DNA of 40,035 nucleotides from Ferruginibacter sp. (GTDB lineage Bacteria > Bacteroidota > Bacteroidia > Chitinophagales > Chitinophagaceae). The DNA lies in the NCBI GenBank assembly GCA_025352625.1, contig JANXSR010000312.1:1-40035 (forward strand), given 5' to 3'. Shown here piece by piece: positions 16,377 through 24,654 of the stretch. How positions within the stretch are numbered: position 1 is the stretch's first letter; each line of letters opens with the position of its first letter. The translations under genes were made by a program, and so were the position numbers. The notes under the pieces are model-generated. The model was not told the DNA's origin. It ran no database searches and worked only from the letters and a program-made list of their open reading frames with translations.

Positions 16377-16406
16377 TATTTTGCTTTAATGCCGTAAAGC
16401 AAAATA
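16377..16406. promoter_or_regulatory. Perfect 12-bp dyad in the SulP/GDPD divergent region
   Basis: TATTTTGCTTTA-ATGCCG-TAAAGCAAAATA is a perfect inverted repeat with a 6-base spacer, 109 bp upstream of the SulP start and 112 bp upstream of the first gene of the GDPD cluster. Neither strand has a T-tract after it and no gene ends here, so it is more like an operator, or an RNA hairpin in a leader, than a terminator. The binding factor is unknown. Confidence 0.5.
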
Positions 16407-16476
16407 TTGCCCCCTGCATGAATAAAATGGAAACATTTAAAATAACAGCATCAACTATTTTTTTTAATAAAAGGCT

Positions 16477-16484
16477 TATCTTTA
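16477..16484 (+). promoter_or_regulatory. Candidate -7 box of the GDPD cluster
   Basis: TATCTTTA matches TAnnTTTG at seven of eight positions and lies 33 bp before the ATG at 16518. A T-rich run about 20 bp upstream could serve as the -33 element. Weak support. Confidence 0.25.
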
Positions 16485-16517
16485 ATTACAAGCATGTTGT
16501 AGTATTTAATCGTCTTA

Positions 16518-17288
16518 ATGAAAAAAGTGATCAAACCTTCAAAACTAAAATATAATACACCGGTTTCTTATGGCCGGTTTATCTTTTTGCTGTTAGCTGC
16601 AATAAATTTATCAACTACCACTTCAGCCCAGGATACCAGTTTTCAACCAAAACATGCAGCCATCTTTTTCCCTTATCCAATGTATAAAGAAAAATGGCGT
16701 TCCTCTATTGGCTTTACATTAATGACCACCCCTGAAGATATTACCGAAGAAGTAAGATTAAGGGTGCCTTGCGGCGACTACCGCCTATTAAGAAGAATCA
16801 ACAATCATTTTATTTTAGACAGCAGATTATGGTTCCAGGTTTTACAAAACCATCTTTCCACAGGCATCCGTTATTCAAAGCCTTTAAGTAAGAACCTGTA
16901 TTTTAGCGCCGGTGATGATATTGGTTGTTGGTTTGGTGTTTTAAAATTAGGAGGCTTTAACAGCAAGGCATCTGGAGTGCTGAACTATTCACATGTTTCC
17001 CTGGGCTATAAAACAAAAAAAGATCTCCTTATAACTTTCAAGGCGCAGGTTTCTGTCAATTTGCATTACCAGGCTGTTAATGGTGACGATAAATTTTCTT
17101 CGGAACAAGCCTATTACAACGGCGAAACTTTTACCCTGGCCCTGGAGCAACCATTTTATAATAAGAAACATTTAACCCTGGCCGTCTCTGCTATCAATAA
17201 TTATTTTTACTGGCAAACCTGGGCCTTGTTTTACAAAACAAACCGAAAAGTTTTTTACCCTCAAATAACTGTAGGATTTATCTTATGA
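16518..17288 (+). CDS. Probable outer-membrane beta-barrel protein, unknown function
   Basis: A 256-residue protein with no family I recognise. A hydrophobic stretch at about residues 20-38, ending TTTSAQ, is a signal peptide behind a long basic N-terminus; no better internal ATG is available. After the signal, alternating strands rich in aromatic residues (LWFQVLQNHLSTGIRYS, NLYFSAGDDIG, VSLGYKTKKD) end in FYPQITVGFIL, as expected for an outer-membrane barrel. It is the first gene of a four-gene cluster and overlaps the GDPD lipoprotein start by 4 bp (ATGA), so the two are translationally coupled. A role as a partner or export pore for the GDPD lipoprotein is speculation. Confidence 0.7.
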   Translation: MKKVIKPSKLKYNTPVSYGRFIFLLLAAINLSTTTSAQDTSFQPKHAAIFFPYPMYKEKWRSSIGFTLMTTPEDITEEVRLRVPCGDYRLLRRINNHFILDSRLWFQVLQNHLSTGIRYSKPLSKNLYFSAGDDIGCWFGVLKLGGFNSKASGVLNYSHVSLGYKTKKDLLITFKAQVSVNLHYQAVNGDDKFSSEQAYYNGETFTLALEQPFYNKKHLTLAVSAINNYFYWQTWALFYKTNRKVFYPQITVGFIL

Positions 17289-18562
17289 GACGCATCATTA
17301 CTATATTTTTTTTATCCTGTATTTTTTTATCCTGTAAAAAAACATACGAGGTTATAATGCCTGACAGTGCCAACTGGGATTTATTTAATGCCCCGGCAGC
17401 AAAGCGGCTAAACTTTACTACCCGTTCTGCAATGGAAGGTGTTTATACTATTTCAAGCAGCACTGATTTTTTTGGTGAGCTGGTGGCTGTTAAATGGAAT
17501 TATGCCATTAAAGGTGGTGATACTACTTTTCATATTTCAGGATTTTTAGGAAAAGACATCGCCTATTTTATTTGCGAAGGGAAACAATTGAATGGATCTA
17601 TTTTGCTAAATGGTTACTGGCGCAAAATGGTGAGTACAGAAACAGGCATTATACGGTTAACCATCAACGCGGAAGATGGCGCAACAAACCTATTAACAGC
17701 TGCTCCCGTTGTTACTCCCGGAAGTATTACTGTTAAGGGGGTATACGGTAATGGACAGTCCGATCCACAACTACCGATTTCCTTTACGTATAACCGAAAA
17801 TTAAACCACAACCCAACGCAATTTCAAATTGTGGCACACCGCTCCGGTGGCCGCACATCAGATCTGTTACCCGTTTCCGAAAACTCTGTAGAAATGATTT
17901 TAAAGACGCCTGAATTTGGCTCTACAGGAATAGAAATTGACGTACGTTTTACAAAAGATGGCGTACCGATATTGTACCACGACAATAAACTAAACCTTCG
18001 GGAAATTCAAAAATGCGGCCTTATTGGCCCGATAGAAAATTATACTTACGAACAGTTATCAACTTTTGTAAGGTTGATACATGGAGAAAAAATTCCCACA
18101 CTTAGAGAGGCACTAAATGCGGTTGTTTACCAAACTGAATTATCTTTTGTTTGGTTAGATACAAAATATGTGGGGTCTCTTAAACCCGTAGCAGCCATTC
18201 AAAAAGAATTTTTACAAATAGCAGCAGCCCGTGGCAGAAAACTTGATATCCTAATTGGTCTTCCTGGAAAAGACCAGTTGAGCCAATTTTTAGCTTTACC
18301 GGATTATGCAAATACCCCCTCTTTATGTGAACTAAGTATTGAAGATGTTGAAAAAACAAATGCAAAAATTTGGGCTCCCCGGTTTACAGAAGGTACCCAA
18401 AATGACCAGGTTGACCGTATTCATACACAAGGTAGAAAAGCTTTTGTTTGGACAGTAGATGTGCCTGAATTTATTACCCGTTTTACCAATGAGGGCCATT
18501 TCGATGGCATCCTATCTAATTTTCCATCATGCGTAGCTTTTAATTATTATGTACATCAGTAA
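17285..18562 (+). CDS. Lipoprotein glycerophosphodiester phosphodiesterase
   Basis: A 425-residue lipoprotein (lipobox FLSC, cysteine C17). Residues about 40-150 form a beta-rich domain that I cannot name. Residues about 180-420 are a GDPD TIM barrel, which cleaves glycerophosphodiesters to glycerol-3-phosphate and an alcohol. The catalytic set is visible: H185-R186 in VAHRSGG, E199 in SENS, E217 and D219 in IEIDVRFTKDG, and H232-D233 in YHDNKL. The usual ExK strand appears as WLDTKYV. The extra N-terminal domain makes it longer than cytoplasmic GDPDs (about 250). It overlaps the upstream barrel gene by 4 bp and the next by 14 bp. Location should be periplasm or cell surface; substrate not known. 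Confidence 0.85.
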   Translation: MRRIITIFFLSCIFLSCKKTYEVIMPDSANWDLFNAPAAKRLNFTTRSAMEGVYTISSSTDFFGELVAVKWNYAIKGGDTTFHISGFLGKDIAYFICEGKQLNGSILLNGYWRKMVSTETGIIRLTINAEDGATNLLTAAPVVTPGSITVKGVYGNGQSDPQLPISFTYNRKLNHNPTQFQIVAHRSGGRTSDLLPVSENSVEMILKTPEFGSTGIEIDVRFTKDGVPILYHDNKLNLREIQKCGLIGPIENYTYEQLSTFVRLIHGEKIPTLREALNAVVYQTELSFVWLDTKYVGSLKPVAAIQKEFLQIAAARGRKLDILIGLPGKDQLSQFLALPDYANTPSLCELSIEDVEKTNAKIWAPRFTEGTQNDQVDRIHTQGRKAFVWTVDVPEFITRFTNEGHFDGILSNFPSCVAFNYYVHQ

Positions 18563-19163
18563 AACAATTTTTTTGGCAGTGGTAATGCTGGCTGCCATGT
18601 CGGTTAACAACTCGTTTGCACAATCAAATGTTAAAACAGATACTGTTGTAACGAGAAAACAATCATTCGTTTTATATGTTGGGGGCGGTTTTGCAGGCTA
18701 CACAACCACCATTAACCCCACAGCCGGAATTCTTCAGGGTGATGTTTCCAAAATCAGCCCTGTTGGCACTTTCAGGATAATGTGGCACCCGGGCTATCGC
18801 CTTCGGCTTGGTATAGAAACCGGCTACACAAATTTTTATTCATACCACGTAAAAAATGGCAATGTATCCGGCAAAGTAAGCCTGGATGCTATACCATTGC
18901 TGATTGTATGGTCAATGCCTGTAGTAAAAAGAGTAAGTATTTTTGCCGGGTTAGGTTCTTATTGGTTAACCACCCGGCTCAATTACGATGGGCAGGTAAA
19001 ATCCAAAACTTTCAGCTTAGGCTCGAATATTGCTTTATCATATACACAACCACTTTCAAAAAAATTAGGACTTGCAGCGGAAGCAAAATGGATGAATGCT
19101 TTTGAAACAAAAGACAATTTATTATCTTTACAGGCGCTTTTGGTGTGGCGGATTTTTAAGTAA
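18549..19163 (+). CDS. Small outer-membrane beta-barrel protein
   Basis: A 204-residue protein with a signal peptide (MYISKTIFLAVVMLAAM...SFAQ). The mature part has about eight amphipathic strands (VLYVGGGFAGYTTTI, LRLGIETGYTNFY, VSIFAGLGSYWLTTRL, NIALSYTQPL) and ends in LLVWRIFK, a typical small outer-membrane barrel of the OmpA/OmpX size. No enzymatic motif. Its ATG lies 14 bp inside the end of the GDPD gene and its stop forms TAATG with the next start, so it is translationally coupled on both sides. Function unknown; it may be a pore or a structural partner of the flanking hydrolases. Confidence 0.75.
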   Translation: MYISKTIFLAVVMLAAMSVNNSFAQSNVKTDTVVTRKQSFVLYVGGGFAGYTTTINPTAGILQGDVSKISPVGTFRIMWHPGYRLRLGIETGYTNFYSYHVKNGNVSGKVSLDAIPLLIVWSMPVVKRVSIFAGLGSYWLTTRLNYDGQVKSKTFSLGSNIALSYTQPLSKKLGLAAEAKWMNAFETKDNLLSLQALLVWRIFK

Positions 19164-20167
19164 TGCAAGCCAATATTATTCCAATGAAAAAAAACAATAT
19201 TTTTTTAATTGCAACTTTCATTGCGCCGTTATTTTCAATGGCCCAAATTCAACAACCGCCGGTTTCACAGGCAGTCAGTATAGATTTTATCAGCGATACA
19301 CAGCAACCCATGATGGTTGAAAAAATAATATTAAAACCTACCCATAACATAAAAGCCACTTCACTGTTATTTTCTGAAATTTTAAAAACGAAGCCTCAAA
19401 GTTTATATATGTTGGGCGATGTAGTTTCATTGGGATTCAATAACCATAAATGGAAAAAGGTAGATCGCTTTTTAGACAGTTGCCGCAAAGAAAATACAAC
19501 AGTATGTGGCCTGCTTGGAAATCATGATGTGATGGGGCGCAAAAAAAAAGGGGAGCAAAATTTTGATAAAAGATTTCCCGAGAATGTACGTACCGGCTAT
19601 CTTTCAGTAACCGATTCCGTTGCCATTGTTTTACTAAATTCAAATTTCAGTAAACTTTCAGCCGCAGATAAGAAAAAAGAAAATGATTGGTATCAAAGCA
19701 CTTTGAATGCATTAGATACAAGCAATGCAATTAAAGCCGTAATTGTAACCTGCCATCATGCGCCCTACACCAATAGCAAAATTGTAGGCTCCTCAAGCCA
19801 GGTGCAGCAAAACTTTGTAAAGCCATATATCAACTCAAAAAAAGCCCGCTTGTTTATTACCGGGCATGCGCATAGCTTTGAGCATTTTAAAATACTGGGT
19901 AAAGATTTTTTAGTAATCGGTGGAGGTGGAGGTCTGCACCAGCCAATGGATACTTCTGATAAAAGGTTGCCAGATATTGCAGAAGAGTACAAACCATTAT
20001 TTCATTATCTATCTGTGCAAAGAGTAGCAGATGAATTGTCTGTTACCTCTCATTTTTTAAAGAGTGATTTTGCTACGTTTGGTACAGGTCATTCGTTTAT
20101 AACAAACCTTGCTTCAAATGCTGTCACTAAAGTTGAGCAGCAATCAGTCAATGTTAGCCCCTACTAA
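19163..20167 (+). CDS. Secreted calcineurin-like metallophosphoesterase
   Basis: A 334-residue phosphoesterase with an N-terminal signal (about residues 8-27, ...FIAPLFSMAQ). The ATG at 19163 overlaps the previous stop; ATG at 19184 is an equally good start with a tidier signal peptide. The dimetal motifs are D45-T-Q47, GD at 85-86, GNHD at 119-122, HH at 198-199 and GHAH at 234-237. The first motif has Gln in place of the usual His (DxQ instead of DxH), a variant seen in CPPED1-like enzymes. With the GDPD lipoprotein three genes up, it could remove phosphate from glycerol-3-phosphate in the periplasm; this is inferred from coupling alone. Acid phosphatase or nucleotide phosphatase activity is equally possible. 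Confidence 0.85.
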   Translation: MQANIIPMKKNNIFLIATFIAPLFSMAQIQQPPVSQAVSIDFISDTQQPMMVEKIILKPTHNIKATSLLFSEILKTKPQSLYMLGDVVSLGFNNHKWKKVDRFLDSCRKENTTVCGLLGNHDVMGRKKKGEQNFDKRFPENVRTGYLSVTDSVAIVLLNSNFSKLSAADKKKENDWYQSTLNALDTSNAIKAVIVTCHHAPYTNSKIVGSSSQVQQNFVKPYINSKKARLFITGHAHSFEHFKILGKDFLVIGGGGGLHQPMDTSDKRLPDIAEEYKPLFHYLSVQRVADELSVTSHFLKSDFATFGTGHSFITNLASNAVTKVEQQSVNVSPY

Positions 20168-20335
20168 TATTTATAAAAGTTACTTTAATTCTAGCTATTC
20201 GTCTCCTCATTTTTTTACAAGCTGTCACATTGATTGATTGGCTCCTACTTACCTATTAGTTATGCAATACTATATTTTATATGGAAAACGATTGAAGCTG
20301 CATCTTACAATTTCATCCATCAAAAATAGCAGGCC

Positions 20336-21109
20336 ATGCTTTTAAAATCTGCCAAAATAATTTTATTATTTGTCTTTCTCTCCTGTAACAATTCAAGTAA
20401 TTCTTACGCAAAAAATGCTGCTGTTTCAACTAATGAAAAGCCGCCACATTATAACACGATTGAACAAATTCCTTTACCTGCAGGCTATACCAGAACGCCT
20501 GCTGAAACAGGATCATTTGCAGCATGGCTTCGAAAAACAAGTTTAAAAACAGATAATACTGTTTATCTTTTTGATGGCAGAAAAAAAGAAAATCAATCAG
20601 CGCAATTTGCCGTACTGGATATTTCTGTTAGCAAAAAAGACCTTCAGCAATGTGCTGATGCGGTGATGCGGCTGCGGGCAGAATACTTATTTTCACAAAA
20701 GGAATTTGATAAGATTTTATTTATTGATAATGAAGGCAAGCAATATCTGTTTAAGGAACCCTGCACAAGGGTAAATTTTGATGCCTATCTGGATCGTGTT
20801 TTTGGAAGGTGCGGCAGTGCATCACTGGCAAAACAACTAAAGCCAACAATGATGAACGCTATTTTACCGGGTGATGTACTCATCCGTGGAGGCTTTCCCG
20901 GCCATGCTGTAATCGTAATGGATGTTGCCACCAATGTGAAAGGAAACAGAATTTACCAGCTGGCACAAAGCTATATGCCGGCCCAGGATATTCACCTTTT
21001 AAACAACCCAACCAACCAACAAATATCGCCTTGGTATTTAGTAAATGGAGAAGAAAGAATTGTAACTCCAGAATATTTATTTACGATATTGGAATTAAAA
21101 AAATGGTAG
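20336..21109 (+). CDS. DUF4846 lipoprotein
   Basis: A 257-residue lipoprotein (lipobox FLSC, C17) matching the DUF4846 family found in Bacteroidota: IPLPAGYTRTP, GSFAAWLRKTSLK, VYLFDGRKK, LQQCADAVMRLRAEYLF, PGDVLIRGGFPGHAVIVMDVA and LAQSYMPAQDIHLL. The molecular function is undescribed. The spacing of a cysteine at a helix start (C159 in GRCGSASL), a histidine opening a strand (H190 in GHAVIVM) and later polar residues (Q211, H220) recalls the Cys-His arrangement of NlpC/P60 and CHAP amidases, and GDVL before the His resembles their GD(L/V) strand. A peptidoglycan amidase role is therefore possible but not shown. A strong terminator follows. It stands alone, 168 bp after the phosphatase gene. 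Confidence 0.85.
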   Translation: MLLKSAKIILLFVFLSCNNSSNSYAKNAAVSTNEKPPHYNTIEQIPLPAGYTRTPAETGSFAAWLRKTSLKTDNTVYLFDGRKKENQSAQFAVLDISVSKKDLQQCADAVMRLRAEYLFSQKEFDKILFIDNEGKQYLFKEPCTRVNFDAYLDRVFGRCGSASLAKQLKPTMMNAILPGDVLIRGGFPGHAVIVMDVATNVKGNRIYQLAQSYMPAQDIHLLNNPTNQQISPWYLVNGEERIVTPEYLFTILELKKW

Positions 21110-21124
21110 TCTTTTTAGCATTAA

Positions 21125-21161
21125 AAAAGGCAGCTGCTCTTTAAAAGAGTAGCTGCCTTTT
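21125..21161. terminator. Bidirectional intrinsic terminator
   Basis: AAAAGGCAGCTGCTCTTT (21125-21142) and AAAGAGTAGCTGCCTTTT (21144-21161) form an 18-pair stem with one G-U pair; the inner A-T pairs open to make the loop. T-runs on both strands serve the DUF4846 gene and the convergent tricorn-like protease gene, which stops at 21176. Confidence 0.9.
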
Positions 21162-21175
21162 GCGTAAACAATATT

Positions 21176-24100
21176 TTATTTATTCCCAACCGTCTTCAAC
21201 ATTTCTTTTACAGCAGCTTCTAACTGGCTGTCTTTACCATTTAAAAAATCTTCGTAAGGTAAGGTAACTTTCATATCAGGTTCCAGTTGCAGATTTTCTG
21301 TTGGCCGGTTTTCTTTACCAATAGTTGCTATCATCGGTATTCCAAAAACAATGGTAGGATCAATTTGCGTTTCCCACCAAACGGCTGTACCTGTTCCTGG
21401 TACAGGCATGCCTATTAATTTACCAATGCCATTGTCTTTATACACATATGGAAAGATAAACGCATCGCTGTAATTGCCTTCACTCATTAACACACAGCTC
21501 GGATTCTGCCACCTGTCCATTGGTTCACTTGCCGGAACCGGGTTACTTTGTGGTGCAAAACGCAAATAAGATTTACCACTTAAAAAAGTATTCAAATCAT
21601 TGTGCAACCAGCCACCACCATTGAATCTTGTATCAACAATTAATGCTTGTTTGGTTTTATTGCGACCCATCACCTCATCTACAACAGTTCTGTAACTTCC
21701 ATCATTCATACCCTGCACGTGCACATAACCAACCTTTCCGCCGCTTAGTTTATCAACCATATTGTACATCATATTGGTCCATCGTTTATACATCAATGCT
21801 GCTTCTTCGGCAAACAATATTGGCTTAACGGATTCTTCAAAGCGGGCATTCGTCTTTCCATCTAATACTGTGAGCAACGTATTTTTTGTTGCTTTGCGGT
21901 TTAGCAATTTAGCCCAGTCTTCTGCGTCTGTTATTGGCTCTCCATCTATCTTTTCAATAATACAGCCTGCTTTTATTTTGCTGTCGGCTTTATCTACCGG
22001 GCCGCCGGTAATAACTTCTGTTACTTTAAGTCCATTGCCAGTATAGGTTTCATCATACAATAAACCCAATGCCGCAGTAACATCCGGGTTAAGCATTTGT
22101 GGAGAGTACCTGCCCCCTGTATGAGAGGCATTTAACTCTCCCAGCATTTCGCTCAATAGTTCCTGAAAATCGTAGTTGTTGGTTATGTGCGGTAAAAATT
22201 TAGCATAGGTTTCCTTGTACATTTTCCAGTCAATCCCATGAATAGTGGGATCATAAAATTTTGCTTTCACCTGCCGCCAGCAATGATCAAAAATATATGT
22301 TCTTTCTTTAGCAGCATCCAAAACCATTTCTGCTGCAATACTGATAGGCGTTGATTTACCGGCATCATCAATTTTTAATAAGCTGCCATTGTTGGTTACA
22401 AAAACACTTTTGCCATCTTTGCTCATTTCAATACCACTTGGGCTTCCGCCAAGTTTAGCCAATATTTTGGTGTCGTGTGTACGGGGTTCTGTAACCCATA
22501 AATCGTAGCCCTTTTCAAAAGAAGCGAGGTAATAAACTTTACTGGCATCGGGGGTAACAACATAATCGCTGATAGAAGAGCTGTTAATAGTTAAACGGAT
22601 TTTCCTATTGTCGATCCCGGTAAAATCAGGTATAAATTTTTTACTACCTGCAGAATCTTTTTTGGCAGTAGAATCTTTTTTATCCGTTGCTGCTTTATCT
22701 TTTAGCAAGGTATAATCATCTTTAGATAATTTAAATTCATCGTAAGCCGCAGGGTCTAAAAATGCACCGTAAATATCCACTTCCCTGTTTCCCTGGTAAG
22801 CCAGCGAACGGCGGCCTTCCCGGTTATTGATCCATGTCATCAACTTCCCATCTAAAGCCCATTTGGGATTGTCTTCTCCAAAGCCGCTGTTAATGGGATG
22901 AATCGCAGTACCTGTACCATCCGCTTTTAGAATTGCAGCATGAGAACCACCAAAACCAAAGTATTCATCATCTGCTAAAATGTATTTTCCATCAGGGCTC
23001 CAGTTAAAATCAATGTCGCCATCAGCGTAGCTGTAGTTGTGTCCTGCTGGAATAATGGTACGGGATTGTTTGGTAGCGATGGTGTATACTTTAAGCACAT
23101 TCCTGTTTTCGAGGTAGCCTACTTCTTTACCATCTGGCGAATATTTTGGTAAAAATTCTTCGTTACCGGTCGCAATCAAAGGCTCTTCTTTTAATACCGT
23201 AGCAGCATAAAAATAAGGCTCTTCTTTGCGTACAATTGAAGTGGTATAAATATCCCAGTTATCGTTGCGTTCTGCTGCATAAATAAGACTTTTACCATTG
23301 GGCGACCAGGCAACCATGCGTTCCTGTTGTGGCGTGTTGGTAATGCGTTTTGTCTGGGTACCATCTACACTTGTTACAAATACTTCGCCCCTTGTAACAA
23401 AGGCTATTTCTTTACCGTTGGGCGACAATGCAAATGCACCGACATTACCATTTACAGGTACATTTTTCTCTACATTCTGTCTGCCATCATTATAAATCTG
23501 AATGATTACTTTTTTAGGTATGCTGCCCTCTGCTAAGGTATAAATGTCACCATCATTTGTAAAGCAAAGCGTATTGCTTTTACTGATGCTTAAATGGCGA
23601 ACAGGGTTGGTTTTAAAGGTAGATAATTGTTTTTCAACCGGTGCTGTACCGAGCGACTTTTTATAAATATTTTGATTGCCATTTTTTTCGCTGAGGTAAT
23701 AAACAGACTGGTCATCACTGCCAAAAACAGGTTCCCTGTCTTCTCCTTCAAAATCACTAATTTTTTTGAATTGGTTGCTCTTAACATCCATCACCCAAAT
23801 ATCCCTTGTAACTGAAGAAGTATGGTGTTTTCGCCACGGATCTTCGTAGCCTTTTCTATCTTCAAATACAATTTGATTTCCTTTGCTGTTATAATGCGCT
23901 CTTTCCATACCGGCACCAGATACCAATACCGGTCTGCCTCCTGAAACAGGCACTGTATATAGGTTTTGAAATAAACGGGGGCTATAAAAACGTACATTCG
24001 CAGCCTGTATATTTCTGGCACTGCCAAAAATAACCTGCTTATCATCTGCCGAAAAATCGAATGGAAAATCACCGGCACTATTGTAAGTAATCCTGGTTGG

Positions 24101-24397
24101 TGTGCCTCCAGCTGCAGGCATTAAAAACACATCGAAATTACCATAACGGTCACTGGCAAAAGCAATGTATTTACCATCGTGGCTCCAAACGGGCATCATA
24201 TCCTGTGCTTCATGAATGGTTAAAGGAACAGCAGTACCGCCACTGGCATCTACTTTATAAATATCGCCTTTGTAGCCAAAAGCAATGGTTTTTCCATCGG
24301 GAGAAATAGCGGGATAACGCAACCAGGAAGGGCTATTTTGTGCGTTGCTGCTGAACACAGTAAACATTACCGTGAAACATAGAAAAAAATTTCGCAT
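21176..24397 (-). CDS. Tricorn-like S41 protease, exported
   Basis: A protein of 1073 residues from the start at 24397, chosen because MRNFFLCFTVMFTVFSSNAQ is a signal peptide; the frame is open 21 codons upstream. The first about 680 residues are WD40/PD40-type propeller repeats (PAISPDGKTIAFGYKGDIY, PVWSHDGKYIAFASDRYG and more). A C1 helical domain and a PDZ domain (about 785-860) follow, then the S41 peptidase core. The tricorn catalytic residues are recognisable at about S758-H759 (NASHTGG), S977 (GNYSDA) and E1034 (TENLQLEPD). Tricorn-like proteases cleave oligopeptides to smaller pieces; the signal puts this one in the periplasm. Convergent with the DUF4846 gene. Confidence 0.92.
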   Translation of the reverse strand: MRNFFLCFTVMFTVFSSNAQNSPSWLRYPAISPDGKTIAFGYKGDIYKVDASGGTAVPLTIHEAQDMMPVWSHDGKYIAFASDRYGNFDVFLMPAAGGTPTRITYNSAGDFPFDFSADDKQVIFGSARNIQAANVRFYSPRLFQNLYTVPVSGGRPVLVSGAGMERAHYNSKGNQIVFEDRKGYEDPWRKHHTSSVTRDIWVMDVKSNQFKKISDFEGEDREPVFGSDDQSVYYLSEKNGNQNIYKKSLGTAPVEKQLSTFKTNPVRHLSISKSNTLCFTNDGDIYTLAEGSIPKKVIIQIYNDGRQNVEKNVPVNGNVGAFALSPNGKEIAFVTRGEVFVTSVDGTQTKRITNTPQQERMVAWSPNGKSLIYAAERNDNWDIYTTSIVRKEEPYFYAATVLKEEPLIATGNEEFLPKYSPDGKEVGYLENRNVLKVYTIATKQSRTIIPAGHNYSYADGDIDFNWSPDGKYILADDEYFGFGGSHAAILKADGTGTAIHPINSGFGEDNPKWALDGKLMTWINNREGRRSLAYQGNREVDIYGAFLDPAAYDEFKLSKDDYTLLKDKAATDKKDSTAKKDSAGSKKFIPDFTGIDNRKIRLTINSSSISDYVVTPDASKVYYLASFEKGYDLWVTEPRTHDTKILAKLGGSPSGIEMSKDGKSVFVTNNGSLLKIDDAGKSTPISIAAEMVLDAAKERTYIFDHCWRQVKAKFYDPTIHGIDWKMYKETYAKFLPHITNNYDFQELLSEMLGELNASHTGGRYSPQMLNPDVTAALGLLYDETYTGNGLKVTEVITGGPVDKADSKIKAGCIIEKIDGEPITDAEDWAKLLNRKATKNTLLTVLDGKTNARFEESVKPILFAEEAALMYKRWTNMMYNMVDKLSGGKVGYVHVQGMNDGSYRTVVDEVMGRNKTKQALIVDTRFNGGGWLHNDLNTFLSGKSYLRFAPQSNPVPASEPMDRWQNPSCVLMSEGNYSDAFIFPYVYKDNGIGKLIGMPVPGTGTAVWWETQIDPTIVFGIPMIATIGKENRPTENLQLEPDMKVTLPYEDFLNGKDSQLEAAVKEMLKTVGNK

Positions 24398-24654
24398 ACT
24401 ATTTTTTTTATTTATTGAAGATTTATTAGGAATAAGCAAAGTACAATAACGTTTCAGCATTAAAAATTGTTTTTTATAAGCAGCAGGTTAAGGATTACCA
24501 ATGGCGAACACTATCCAATCCCAATCCGGATTACTCAATTCTTTTCAAAAAAGAAATTATTTTATTTCAGGTAGACAGCTTCAAATTAATTGCTGGAAAA
24601 TATATTTTCTTACGGTTTTTTGAATAGGCTATGCTAAATAAACAGGCGCTAACA

